The notes beneath the pieces are model-generated. The model saw nothing but the letters and a program-made list of their open reading frames with translations. It did no database searches and was not told the origin of the DNA. The translations under genes were made by a program, and so were the position numbers. A stretch of 64,000 nt of DNA from Aphelocoma coerulescens (lineage: Eukaryota; Chordata; Aves; Passeriformes; Corvidae): the NCBI RefSeq assembly GCF_041296385.1, contig NC_091014.1, positions 51,354,078-51,418,077 of the forward strand, written 5' to 3'. Positions 30,573 to 42,100 of the stretch are shown here, in pieces (positions within the stretch are counted from its first letter, which is position 1; the number at the start of each line of letters is the position of its first letter).

Positions 30573-33500
30573 GTTCTTTCACCCATTAATCTTTGTCCAG
30601 GACAAGCCTGTTGGTGCAGTTTCTGCCTCTTGGCAATAGACAACAATGAGCCCTCTAAGGACTGCTCATTCCCTCCTTCTCTCACAATACCCCTCCTCTG
30701 CATTCATAAGACAATCTCTAGGGGCAAGTTCTACATAAATAAATATTTAAGTAGCTACTAAACCACAGAAGATGCAGAAAAGCACGTGAGGGACTTGCCT
30801 GCAGTATTCAGGGCACAGAGGACAAAGAACAGAGGCATGGCTTGGAAGGCTGGGAGCAGACAAGTGTTGAGGGCTTGAACTGGAAACACAACCATCCCTT
30901 TCTCTTCTCTGACCCAGCCAGCACAGTGGGCTGGTTTTCACCCTGAGACCAGAGCTGATATAATATAGGTCTGTGTTAATACAGCTGCATAAATCCAAAA
31001 GCCAAGAATGTGCCATACTGGGAAGCTGATAGAGGAAAGAGCATTTAACTGAAACATCACAGACACAGCTAATTAACCTTACTACTAATGCTGAGTCTTT
31101 TTAATAACTTTTTAAAGTCTTTTTTAACTGCTCCATTGTTTTCCTGGTTTGTTGTCATACTCCAGAAAGAGGCCTTGAATGCCCAGGAGAAGGTTGGAGG
31201 CTCATCTCTGAGAACTGGTTGGGTTTGTCACCGAGAGAGGCCAGGCATGAGACCCAGACCTGGTTGCTCCTCTGCCCTCTGAACTGGGTACCAGGAGGTT
31301 CCTTTGAGAGTTCCTTCCAGGCTCACCAGCTTATGGATCCTTCATCCACACAGAATTATTTGTGCCTACACCCACAGCACTACAGATTTCACAAGTCTCT
31401 ATGAGATACCAAAGAATAATATTTGGATTTTTCTAGATTCCTTGAGAAACACTGTTCTGAAAATGGGCATTATAGGGAATAGGGTATAAATCCGGCCCCT
31501 TATGTCACCCATGTAAGACAGCAGTTTGAAGGGTAATAGCCATATAAAATAAGCTATACCCTAGGAAACCACATACTATTTGTATGCTTCCCAACGTAAC
31601 CAGGAGAGCTAAAAAGCTCTCAGAAAATCAGTCAAGAGACAGTTTCTTGCAGAGCACACAAGCAAAAAACACAGAGTCCACAGCAGTGACCAGCAGACTT
31701 GAAGGACCACTTGTATTATCAGAGGAGGGCATTTTTTGTGCACTGGCATGCAGCTCTTGGAGGGTGACACTTCAGAGAGATTTGGAGAACTTTCCTTCAG
31801 GAGTATGTCCCAGATTTTTCACTTCCCCAGAGAGCAGGAAAGGTTAAGGAAGGCCCCCTTTCAGGTTCACTAGTACTATTTTCTCCTCCAGGTAAAAAAA
31901 TTCTGGCTGCTAATTGAGTTGTGGTAGGAAGCAAACCATCAGCAAGAACTTTCTTAAGTCTTCTTAAGAAAAGGAAGATGCTTTGGGTTAAAAGCTCCTT
32001 ACTGATAATGACAAAACAACGTACCCATTCTGCATAGAGAAATCAAAAAACCCAGCCTTTGCACATAGGCAAACCAGGATGTTCAAGAGGAATGGGAGAG
32101 GAGATGTTTCTTTATCTGAACTCTGTGCAGTAAGTATCTAGAAATTTACCTCCTTCCCTAGGCAACCTTCTTCCATTACAGGGAGAAGCCCTTGTCCCTC
32201 AGAAATCTGAAGAGTGAGAAGAGCCAGCAGTATCCACCAGGGGAGTAGACAGACTTGCCCTGTCAATGTGGTGTGTACCACTGAACATGAGAGTTTAGCC
32301 CGTTCCCTCCAGCTGTTCCCACTTCTCTACAAGCAGAGTGGAAAATGAAAACATCCTTCCCAAGATGTCAATCCAGTCATCCAGATGTCAAATCATAACT
32401 GCATTTGTGCACTTGGGAGCCCTTGGGATTTTTCACAGCCATCACAGCTGATGATTCCCCAAAGTGGCTGCTGCATTGTCAGGTTCCTTGCAGTTTGCTT
32501 TCTCTGTGGCATCAAGCCCTTTCCACCCATCACCTTCTCCCTGTCTGTGATTACCCTTGCCTGTCAGCACTGCAGTAGATATGTGTATATTCCCGTGCCT
32601 CTCATTTCTCATTTTACAGAACTCTCTTGCCTAAAAAATGCAGACTTTCCAAACAGAACAGACACTAATATAGAGAACAAACAGGAATTTTTGACAGGAT
32701 CATGAGTTTCATTCACTATCCATGCCTTTATCTACACATAACAACTTTTGTCTGCTTCCTGCAGGAGGTTATTGCACTTCTGCAACTGTGTCATTGTAAA
32801 GCTGTTGTCAGAGGTGCCTGTAATCTTATAGATTAGGAAGAAGTAAGATCTCATGAGAGTGGACATGATATCTCCAAAAAACAGAAGTCCAATGCCATAC
32901 AGCAAGCAGCACAGCAGGACTGCATGAAGGAGAGCTCCATGCTCCACCTCCTGGGTGAAGGAAAGCAAACCCTGCTTCTGGACAGACTGGTTTTTGTAGG
33001 GGAACACAGCCAGGCTTCTGACCCCATTTTGTCATCAAAGATGCAGGTCTGAGGTTTGGGATTAGGACCCAGGTCTGTTGTCCCTCACTGACATTAATGG
33101 TTCTGCTCCCTTCCTTACTCTACCATGTTTTCACTTTTCCTGTGGCAAATGCATCTCAGTCCCACTCCCCTGCACATCCATTCTAAAGGCTGCTTCAGAA
33201 ACTGTTTGCCTGATATAATTTTTCCCCTTTCTTTTCAGTCATCCTTTGCCTCCCTTCTCAGCTGCATCAAGTGCCTCTTTTCCAAGACACTGGATGCCTC
33301 TAACCCCTCAGTCAGCAACAAAATGGGAATGCTGACCTGCTCCACTTTCCTCAGTCACTTTTGAGAGACCCACAGTTTTCTTCAGTTTTGGCCTTCTTCT
33401 TGAGGGAGGTCCCATGAACACCAGTGAAGCTATGCCATTGCTTTTTGTCTTACTCTACCATAAGTCTCAGTTTTGCCCAGAAAGCTGTAGATAATATGCA

Positions 33501-36480
33501 ACAGTCACGTTGCTAATATGTTAAGCTTATAGTCCACAAAACTTAAAGTCCTTCCCCATTTCATATTTCCCTAGCAGGTCAATGCAAAAATATTCACTGC
33601 CATCAGTGGATAAAATATGTCATCTCTTTAGAGACCTTTCCCTAAGTATGCTAAGCAAGAGAATCCTGGTTATTTACTACTGTTCTTAACTTACCTGCAT
33701 TCCCTGTGCACTGACGCTCTCATCTGCCTACGTGACCATGATTTCTCAGCAGATAGTTACCCAGTAAGTGTTCAGTGGCTACGGCCATCATCTAGGTCTC
33801 TCTGTGCAGCTCCCAGCACAACAGGGCACTGGTTATTGGCAGGCTTTTTCAGTGAATACAGTAACACAGATAATCAAAATAACCATAAGCTTGTTCTGCA
33901 CAGTTCATAAATCAAACTAACCAGGGCTGGTCTCTTGTATGACACAGAATGATAGTTGTACTGCAGCCCAAGTGCCATTCATTACAGTGTCTCTTTTCCT
34001 AATTACTCCTCCATTTTCACACATTTCCTAACAGCTGGTTAAAATGGCTTTGCACTGATGAACAGCTGCCACATCTCATCCCAAAAAGGTACAGTTACAT
34101 CTCTACAGAGGGCAAAGCAACCTCTGTGAACAGAGTTCATTCACAGGGGACCCTCTAGGCTCAGGGAAAATAAGAGATCTGCAATCACTGATTTGCCTTT
34201 GCCTGACCACAAGAAGTTCCTAGGTATCTGGGAATTGAATTTATGTAAGTAATTTATATGTATTTAACGACACTTGAAAAAACGGCAGAAACTCAAGAAG
34301 TGAGTGTCTATTTTCTTCCATTCATACCTCAAAAGCTTCTCTCCCCATCCCCTATCTCTCCTTCCCCCTATCCCAGCACAAAACACACCCTTTGAGACAC
34401 TAGCTACTCACTCCATGCATGTGACAGACTGATTAAACTCACAGATAATAACCTTGCAAGGCAGAGTCAAACTTGCAGCAGTACAGGCTGTTCTCATCAT
34501 TGGCTCCCAAAAATAGTTCGTTGCCAATAAGAGTCAATCAGTTCAGGCTTTGCCAGCCTGCACTTCTACTGTCCTCCCCCATCCCAGGGGCTGCTGACAC
34601 AACTTGTCCCCTCCAGAGTGGTTGCAAGGCTCTAAATACCAGGAGTTGTGTATGGGTTGCTGAAAATACCTCGGGTTTGTAAGATTACTGTACACCAGGC
34701 TTCCAGGGGTCCTCCCTGTCTTTGCTCCCTTGTGTAAGGGAGATACAAGAGTCTCGGCCTGCAATAGCTATGAGACAGCATTTATGGACTTCAGACTACA
34801 TCTTCCACAACCCCCTAACACCTAGTGGCAATGATCATCCTGGGACAGCTATTTCAGCTTTGTCTCAACAACACCTGCCGCAAGGACTCAGCACTACCGT
34901 CTCCAAAGAGCAAGAAGAGGAAGTGTGAGGTTACAGACAAGCAGATCTGAAGGCATTTGGGAGGATACAACATGGAGCAGTAAAGAAAGTCCCAGGACAG
35001 AAACGAACAGAAAAGGCATCCTCAATATGCAAGGATGGAGTGCAGCACTGACAACAAGCCAAACCAAGCCTGTGAATGGGTCATTTTGGGGAGAGAAAGC
35101 AGTCCATTATGTCTTAGACCTGTTCATTTTGATATCTACATTGCAAAAATTTTCTCCTGACGTCAAGTAGTGAACCTACTCTGAAGTCAGTGGAATTGCA
35201 GCACTTATGCCAGAGGTGAATTTGGCTTCCAAAGGACTTTTCTATGCAATGATTTAGATAATGAGCCTTCAAAGCTTATCTTGCGGCTATAGCGTGAGTG
35301 GAGGAGAAAAAGGGCCAAAAAAGGCTGCACCAGAATAGCCATCTGTCATACTCAAGTCTAGAGCTCAGCTAACTCAGCTGAGCCTAGCGCTCAGCTATGG
35401 CATAAAATAAGGGCAAGAAATACTGGAAGTCAATGAGTACCCCTGGAGGAAATCCTACCCCCATCTAACAGTACGAAACAGTACAGATGTGTTAATACAG
35501 GCATCTTTATGAAAACTGCATCCCAGAATATTTTGTGAAGTTAAATACAAGGCAGAAAATGGCACGCAGCATAAAGAATAGCAGGCGCACAGAGCAATCA
35601 AGAGGCAGTGCAAATGGCCATATAATTTTGCCTTTTAAAAGCAACTTCATAAAAGCTCATTCATCGATAAAAATGCTGTGTTTCTGTTTTCTGCCTTCCT
35701 AGGAGCTTGCTTTCCTGCCCCCTTTATCTTCAGCTACAGACTTTAGATCTTCTCAAAAGACTAAGAACACCTGTCCTTCCATGCCCAAATATTGCCTCTG
35801 CATTTCAAGGTTGTTTTATATAGCTCCTAAGTATTACCAGTCAGGGCTAGTCAAAGAGCTCACAGGGCCTCAGTCTCATAACATATATTAAAAGTAATGC
35901 AGATGATAACTGTATATGAATATTACACCACCACCACCCCCAAAAAAAGAAAAGGATGTCAAGGCAGTATGAGGTGAATACACTTGAAATTTAAAAAATA
36001 GAAATTAATAGGATGTAGTTTCAGGTATGGAAGACTAAATTTGTTTCCCAATTCCTTTTAGAAGACAGGATTTGGCACTCTGGCATCCAATGAAATCTAG
36101 ACATCATTTTAAATGCCATGACATTCAGCCTTCAAACTCTCTTCAGCTTTGATGTCTACAAGAGCTAGTCAGACAGCAAGTTACAAACACCATTCATTAT
36201 GCCATAATACAGGTATTTCACCTCCTCATTGCACCCAAGATCCCCCACTCTCTCCATAAGCATGTTTCATTTATCTACTTGTAGTGTGCAACATCTTCTT
36301 TCAACACTTTGAGAGACTGACCTCTGGGAGGTGTCTTTGCAGTGCCTAATACAAGACACCATAATAATGACATTAAAGATGAGAGAGTTGATATATGAAA
36401 GCCCTGGGGAATTACAGTAACCCAGAAGACACATACAAGAAGCCCAGAAGAGTGGAAGTTGAGGCAGTTAAATCACTGTG

Positions 36481-36612
36481 GATATATACTGGTGATAGAT
36501 AGGAAGATAGACAGACATATGTACATACAGAAGATAGAGATGAAAGAAAAAAAGAAAGATAAGGCCAAGTAAGGCAATAAAGAGAAAAGCCTGGCTTAAA
36601 GAAAAAAAACCA
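36481..36612. repeat. GATA-like and purine-rich simple sequence
   Basis: Imperfect GATA/GACA units (gatagataggaagatagac) run into an A/G-rich stretch with a short A8 run. This looks like a decayed microsatellite. Confidence 0.65.
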
Positions 36613-37279
36613 GAAGAGAATATATGTAGCCTTTATTCTTCTTCCAGGGTTACAGATGCTGTGGAGAAGATCACCTGCCAACCTTCCAACCTCACCTTGA
36701 AGACATCAGCTGGCATACAGCACAGACAGTGACTGACTGCAGCTCTTGGGCCCAAGCAGACCCTTGGCCTAGATGCACCCACTTGTTTCAAGTGGGAGAG
36801 ATTCCTCATGAGTCCTGCTCCCTTGCCCCCCTTCTTTCATGAGACAGCCTCCAGTGCCACTGTGTTGACCACAGTCTAAAGGAACTGTTCAAAGACACAG
36901 GAACCACCTGAACCTCTAACCATACAAACCACATCACAGAAATGCTTCCTCCATTGGGGACCAGGTAAGAGTGCTGACACAGTCACTGAGGCTGTCACTT
37001 AGTGCTGTTAAAGGGATTGATGCAAATGGGATTCAGAGTCCATTGCCTGTTGTCCTGTGTCTCCCCCTTTCTCCTCAGTTCTCCAAATTACAACTAAACA
37101 ATGCTAATTCATTAAATCGGGTTCATAAGACTTTTTTTCTACATCCCTGATTACCCTCACTGCTTCCCCCACTGTCATTCTAGTTTCTCCAGACCTTTTG
37201 AGACGTGCTATCCACAGAACTGCAGAGAGATTTTAAGCCTTGCCATCACCCAGCAGAGCACAGAGATTACATCATATGC

Positions 37280-38140
37280 CTTGCAGGCTAAACTCCTGTT
37301 TATATGTCCAAGTACAGCATTTGCCTCTTTCTCAACAATACACAACCATGCTCAGCTTGGGATCCTCTTTCATTCTTTCCCCCAATCCTTTTCTGCAGAA
37401 CTGTGATCTAGTTGATCTTTCTCTGTGCTGTATTTATGTAGTCTATTATTCCTGCCAAGGTACACTAGTTTGCACTTGTCTCTATTGAATTACATCACAC
37501 TTTTTCAGTGTACCTCCAGTTCATCAAGAGCACTATGAATTTTAACTCTGTTCTCCAACAAATTCATAGTCCCCCTAGCCTTCTGTCATCTTCAAATTTA
37601 ATGTGAAAATTCTACATCCACCACCAAGGCTATTAAAGAAAACATTGAACTGAACTGAGCACAGGACAGACCCTCACAGAACACCAGTCCATTCTCCGTT
37701 CTCTTTTGACATTCTTACTCATTTTGCATGCATTTGTTATTCACAAATAACAAAACTCTCCTCAAGACCTTGTTCCTCTAGATTGCTAGCAAAATATGAT
37801 AAAAGAGATGAAAAAGCTTACTGGAGTCCAAGTAGACGACACCTTAAGTTCCACCTCTGTCCACAAATGCCCATTACCCTGTTACAGAAAGATACTAGAT
37901 TGGTCTGACATGACTTGTTCTTAGCAAATCCTGGTGGACTTCTACAAGTCTCCATGTCATTGTTCAGGTGCTGGCAGAGTTCAGTTGATAATTCATGTCA
38001 TATGCTTTCTGAGAACCAGGGTTAAGCAGCAGTGATTCCATAAATCTACAATTCCCGAGCTCCTTTTCCTTTTGCTCTCTCTGATCTTTTTTAAACACAG
38101 GCATTGATGTTTCTCCAGTATCTAGCAAATACCATCTGGG
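37280..38140 (-). mobile_element. Ancient CR1/L3-like LINE reverse-transcriptase region
   Basis: The plus strand is the reverse complement of a long CR1/L3-type ORF2 segment. In order one can follow 'tgcacttgtctctattgaat', 'atcttcaaatttaatgtgaa', 'cacaggacagaccctcacag aacacc', 'ttactggagtccaagtagac', 'ttggtctgacatgactt' with 'gttcttagcaaatcctgg', then 'aagcagcagtgattcc' and 'atctacaattccc'. These are the degraded codons of the RT core (the reversed 'PQGSVLGP' and 'KAFD' areas), so the element is on the minus strand, sense with GRIN2B. Frames are broken throughout and no active protein remains. Divergence is much higher than in the copy at 4360-5095, suggesting an insertion predating modern birds. 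Confidence 0.75.
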
Positions 38141-38636
38141 GTCAGCTTTACACATACAGATCCAATGTAGTGCCTTCAGCAAATGCCCTTTCTGCAAATT
38201 TGCTTTGAAAATGGAGCAGGTTGGGTATGTAAAGTGTTGCTGCAACAGGAGAAAGGAGGTTGTTACCTTGTTTTGGGAAACACGCACCCATGCCCTTGTG
38301 CAAGTCTCCCTTGTCAGGCTGACAGCAGAGTGGAGACTGGTATTGACATGCACCAGACCTCCCATCCTACAGCCCTGGCTCACAGCTCATCCTGTCATCC
38401 CAGCCCCTGACAGCAATAAGCAGTTTAGTCAGTGTCTCTGTGACCCCACCTGCAGCACCTCAACTATTTCAGTCCTTCCTCCCAATCCACACTCAGTTTT
38501 TTCAATATGCCTCTGTCCTGCTCAGCAGCATCCCCAGCTACTCTGTCCTGTTCACCCTATCCAACCTGTGTGCTCAGCAGGGACTGATGTTAAGCTGATG
38601 GCTTGCACTTTCCCTGGTATGACAGTTCTCATCCAC
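38141..38636. other. Unassigned sequence between LINE and LTR
   Basis: About 500 C/T-rich bases. A 159-codon plus-strand frame starting at 38205 runs through it into the LTR. No domain is recognisable, and it is probably chance. Confidence 0.5.
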
Positions 38637-39187
38637 TGTCCTGGTTTCAGCTGGGATAGACTTAATTTTCTTGCTATTAGCTGATACAGTGCTGTGGTTT
38701 TGATTTAGTGTGAGAATATTATTGATAACACACTGATGTTTTAGTTGTTTCTAAGTAGGGCTTACATGAAGTCAAGGACTTTTCAGTTTCCAGTCTGCCA
38801 GTGAGCAGGTGCACAAGAACATTGGGGAGAGCATGGCCAGGACAGCTAATCTGAACAAGCCAAAGGGACATTTCATACCATAGAACATCATGCCTGGGGG
38901 GAGTTGTTTGGCAGTCACCACTTGCTGCTGAGATATGGGTTGGGCACTGGTCAGCAGGCACTGAGAAACTGTATTGTATGTCACTTGTTTCTCTTGGGTT
39001 TTATTCCTCTCTTTCTCTATCTTCTTTCTCATTACTATTGTTATTATCTTTTATTTTATTTCAATTATTAAACTTTTTTCTCTCAATAGATGAGTCATCT
39101 TTTTCTGATTCTCCTCCCCATCCCACTGGCAGAGGTTGGCAAGGGACTGCTTGGTACACACTTGTTTGCTGGCATTAAACCACAACA
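38637..39187 (+). mobile_element. Solo LTR of an endogenous retrovirus
   Basis: A 551-base element starts tgtcctggtttcagctggga and ends ggcattaaaccacaaca, giving the TG...CA ends of an LTR. Internal landmarks such as 'cagtgagcaggtgcacaaga', 'catggccaggacagct' and 'ccccatcccactggcagagg' match an LTR family I remember as abundant in songbird and other neoavian genomes; I cannot name it with certainty. No gag, pol or env sequence and no second LTR follows, so it is a solo LTR left by recombination. It is antisense to GRIN2B. The flanking bases (tccac and ctcac) do not form a perfect target duplication. Compared with my memory of the family, a short stretch with a TATA-like box before 'ctggggggagtt' seems to be missing. 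Confidence 0.82.
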
Positions 39188-42100
39188 CTCACTCTTTCCT
39201 CCTCCTTCTCCATCTCTTCTGAGACATTTCAACCCTGACTTGCTGCTTTCTCCTGCACCCACAGCTGTGTCAGTGCATCTTTCACCTCAATAAAAGCAGT
39301 TAATCCTGGGCAGGCAACAAGTTGTGAAATGTCTCAGTGTGAAAACCCAGGCTGTGGAAACCCAGGAGATGATCTGAGGTCTGCTACACTTGTTTCAGTT
39401 ACAGCAGAGGATAGGCTGGACAGGAGTGATCAGGGAATAACCCACTGGAGGAAGAAGGCAACTGAACTGTGCTCTTGGTGTGCCAAGTGGAAGTCAACAG
39501 CAGGCACAAGTTCTATGAGGGAAGAAGTGAAGCAGCTGAGACAACTGGAGAAAGGAAGTTTCTCCATAACTGCTGAGAGATCAATTAACTGGTGTCCTGG
39601 GAAACAGTGCTGTTCCAGCAATGAGCTCTGATGGGCAAAATAGCTTTTTCATGTACTAAATACCATGTGCACTCTTCAGTGCAGACAAGGACTCAAGAGC
39701 TCATCAATTATTGAACTTGCTTGAAAAGGCATTTAGGAGAACTGAACAAGAGGCCAGTCTGCAGTTCTACCTCAGTCCCAACTGGGCTGCTCTTAGCAAC
39801 CCAGCCAGTGAGAAGGAAAGTGAAAGGTGGAGGTGGGGGGGAGAGAAGGAAGTAAGGAGAGAGAGAGAGAAAAGAAAAGAGCCTTCCCCTTGACAAAGGA
39901 AATCATGCATGGTGCAGGAAAGGCCTCCTTGATGCCTCATAGTATCACTCATGTAGTATCACCCTTTTCCTTCTAGAGCAATTCCTGTTTTCCTCAGGGT
40001 GCTGCCCATACCCTCTGAGGCCAGCTCCAGGACTGCAGAGAAGACCTTGGACTGGAGTCAGGTCAAGCCAAGGACACATCATTGCCCCAGCAACACTGTT
40101 ACCACATCCTGACCACTGTACTGCCCCCGACCTCAATGGATTTCACAGCTTTACGAAGAGCAGCCATAGACTATGGCACAGCTCAGTGGACTATGAAACA
40201 CCCGACGCTCCTTTGTGTCAATGGCCATTTAGGGAAAGGCACGGACAGCCCTTACCCCAAATGAGCTGCCAACATTTAAACTCCCACCCCATCTATCAAA
40301 ACACATTTTCACACAGAGATGTGATAGAAGACTGTCTCCTAACAGCACAAGCCCATGCATCCACTGCAATACACCATGAATGTTGGCTATAGCCAGCATT
40401 TAATCTTCACCATTGTTTTGGATATGAAGCACAACTCTCCAGAAAATTGCATGTCTAGGTGCATATCTCTCAGGAGATCCACAGCTGATGTGCTTTCAAA
40501 AAGAGAAAATGAGACGAAATCTCAAGGAACAGCTGTGATCTCAAGTAACATTGTCTCACAATCACTCAGAACGTTTCTATTTGTGAACTAGATTTCCTTG
40601 GATGTGAAACGTCACCCAAGCCATTTAACAAGCATGAAGCTAAAATTTGACCAACTACAGAATTACATTAGCACTAAAAAGTGTGTCTTTATTAAAAAGA
40701 GGTATTTTTTTCTTCACAGTAATATAATTTGAAAAATACTTAGTAACGTCAAATTCTAAAGGCTTTTTGTTCAAGATTTTGGTTACAATTTTGAAATTTT
40801 GAAGAAGTTTGGTTAAGCACACACAGAATAAGAATATTTTGGATCACCATGATCCCCAAATGGCAGAGCTTTCTAAACTAGGAGACTACAGAGGACTACA
40901 TACAATTATAAAAGACCACACCAGAATCAAATTGCTCACAATCCACAAAAGAAAGGAAGTCTTATGTTTTGAATCTGGAGTCTTTAAAAAGTGGTTACAA
41001 GTTTGTTCAAATTTATTTTCACTAGTATCTTTCATTTAGGATCACACATACATGCTTTGAGACCTAGGAAATACTTCTCCACAAACTAGAGCATGAGGTT
41101 ATGGAACTTGCTGTCATAGCACAACAATAGGGAACATGGCTTGATGCTGAAGAAAGAACTGAGCATTCCTAGGTTTAGAAACTATTCCCAAAGTTGCAAT
41201 GGCAATGATTAGAAAGAAGCAAAGACAAAGAAACTTGCATTTATAGGAGTGGTAAAAACTCTTGTGGTCAATCAAGACTGAAAGAAGCGATGGTGGCTTT
41301 AGGCCCTGCACACACACACAACAAGGCAGTGCTCCACACACACTGCAAGGACCAATATCTCTTAACTCATGCACAGAAATACACACAGGACCAGTACACT
41401 TCCATATCTACCCTGTTAAGCCCAACTATCCACATACACAACTTTCTGCAGACATCAAACATCACTCACCTATGCCCATCAAAGAGTAACATGCAAAGTT
41501 TTGTCTGCCCTACAGCACCTCACAGAAGCATCATCTCCTGGAAACACTAGGAAAATGGTCAAGATTCCCACCTAGTACCAACCACTCCCTGTTCACAGCC
41601 ATGTTGAGGTTTATTTCCAGGCTTATGTTTGGTGTATTGGGTGCAGAAGCAGACAAAAGCCAGAAGCTAGCCTGGATGATAAGTATCAAGCAGAACACAA
41701 CATTGCTGCATCATACTTTCACACCTGGCATTTTGGTTGCCTGAGATCTTTGGCCATTGAACAGAAGTCCCAGACTGCAGCCAAAACAAGATAATAAAGA
41801 GGATAGAAAAAAACATCACCCCAAAACTAAAAACTTAGACTTTTCCCTGAAGACATAACACTGATGGGGAGTCTATATCATTTAATTATGTTTAAGCCAT
41901 TCCACAAGTAAATTTACCTCTGCTGACTGTCCTGGCCTACAGGAAACTCTGAAAGAACACAGCTTTGAACATAGAATTATGCCAGAAAAATGCTTGTCTG
42001 TAGAACAGTTTTATTTCTTTTCCTGGGCCCCAGGGGACCCCACACTTAAAATATCCAAGGGACAAAGCCTTATACATTAAGTCCAAATCACTGGACACTT

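Larger units (their letters stand above)
22976..37279. other. Intronic stretch, mostly unassigned
   Basis: About 14.3 kb in which I recognise no transposon with confidence and no exon. It contains a GT-rich tract (30531-30572), a short GA tract (28431-28442), a GATA/purine-rich area (36480-36600) and a perfect CRE palindrome at 35158-35165. AT-rich, repeat-free islands at 23360-23560 and 29930-30270 may be regulatory. Open frames of up to about 150 codons (25309-25761, 29457-29914) overlap on both strands and show no known domain. Confidence 0.55.

Noticed and set aside
38205..38684. Open frame of 159 codons on the plus strand
   Set aside because: It runs from unassigned sequence into the LTR and shows no domain, so it is not a gene.
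41310..41350. Short CA repeats suggesting a microsatellite
   Set aside because: Only four to five units, interrupted; not worth a separate feature.
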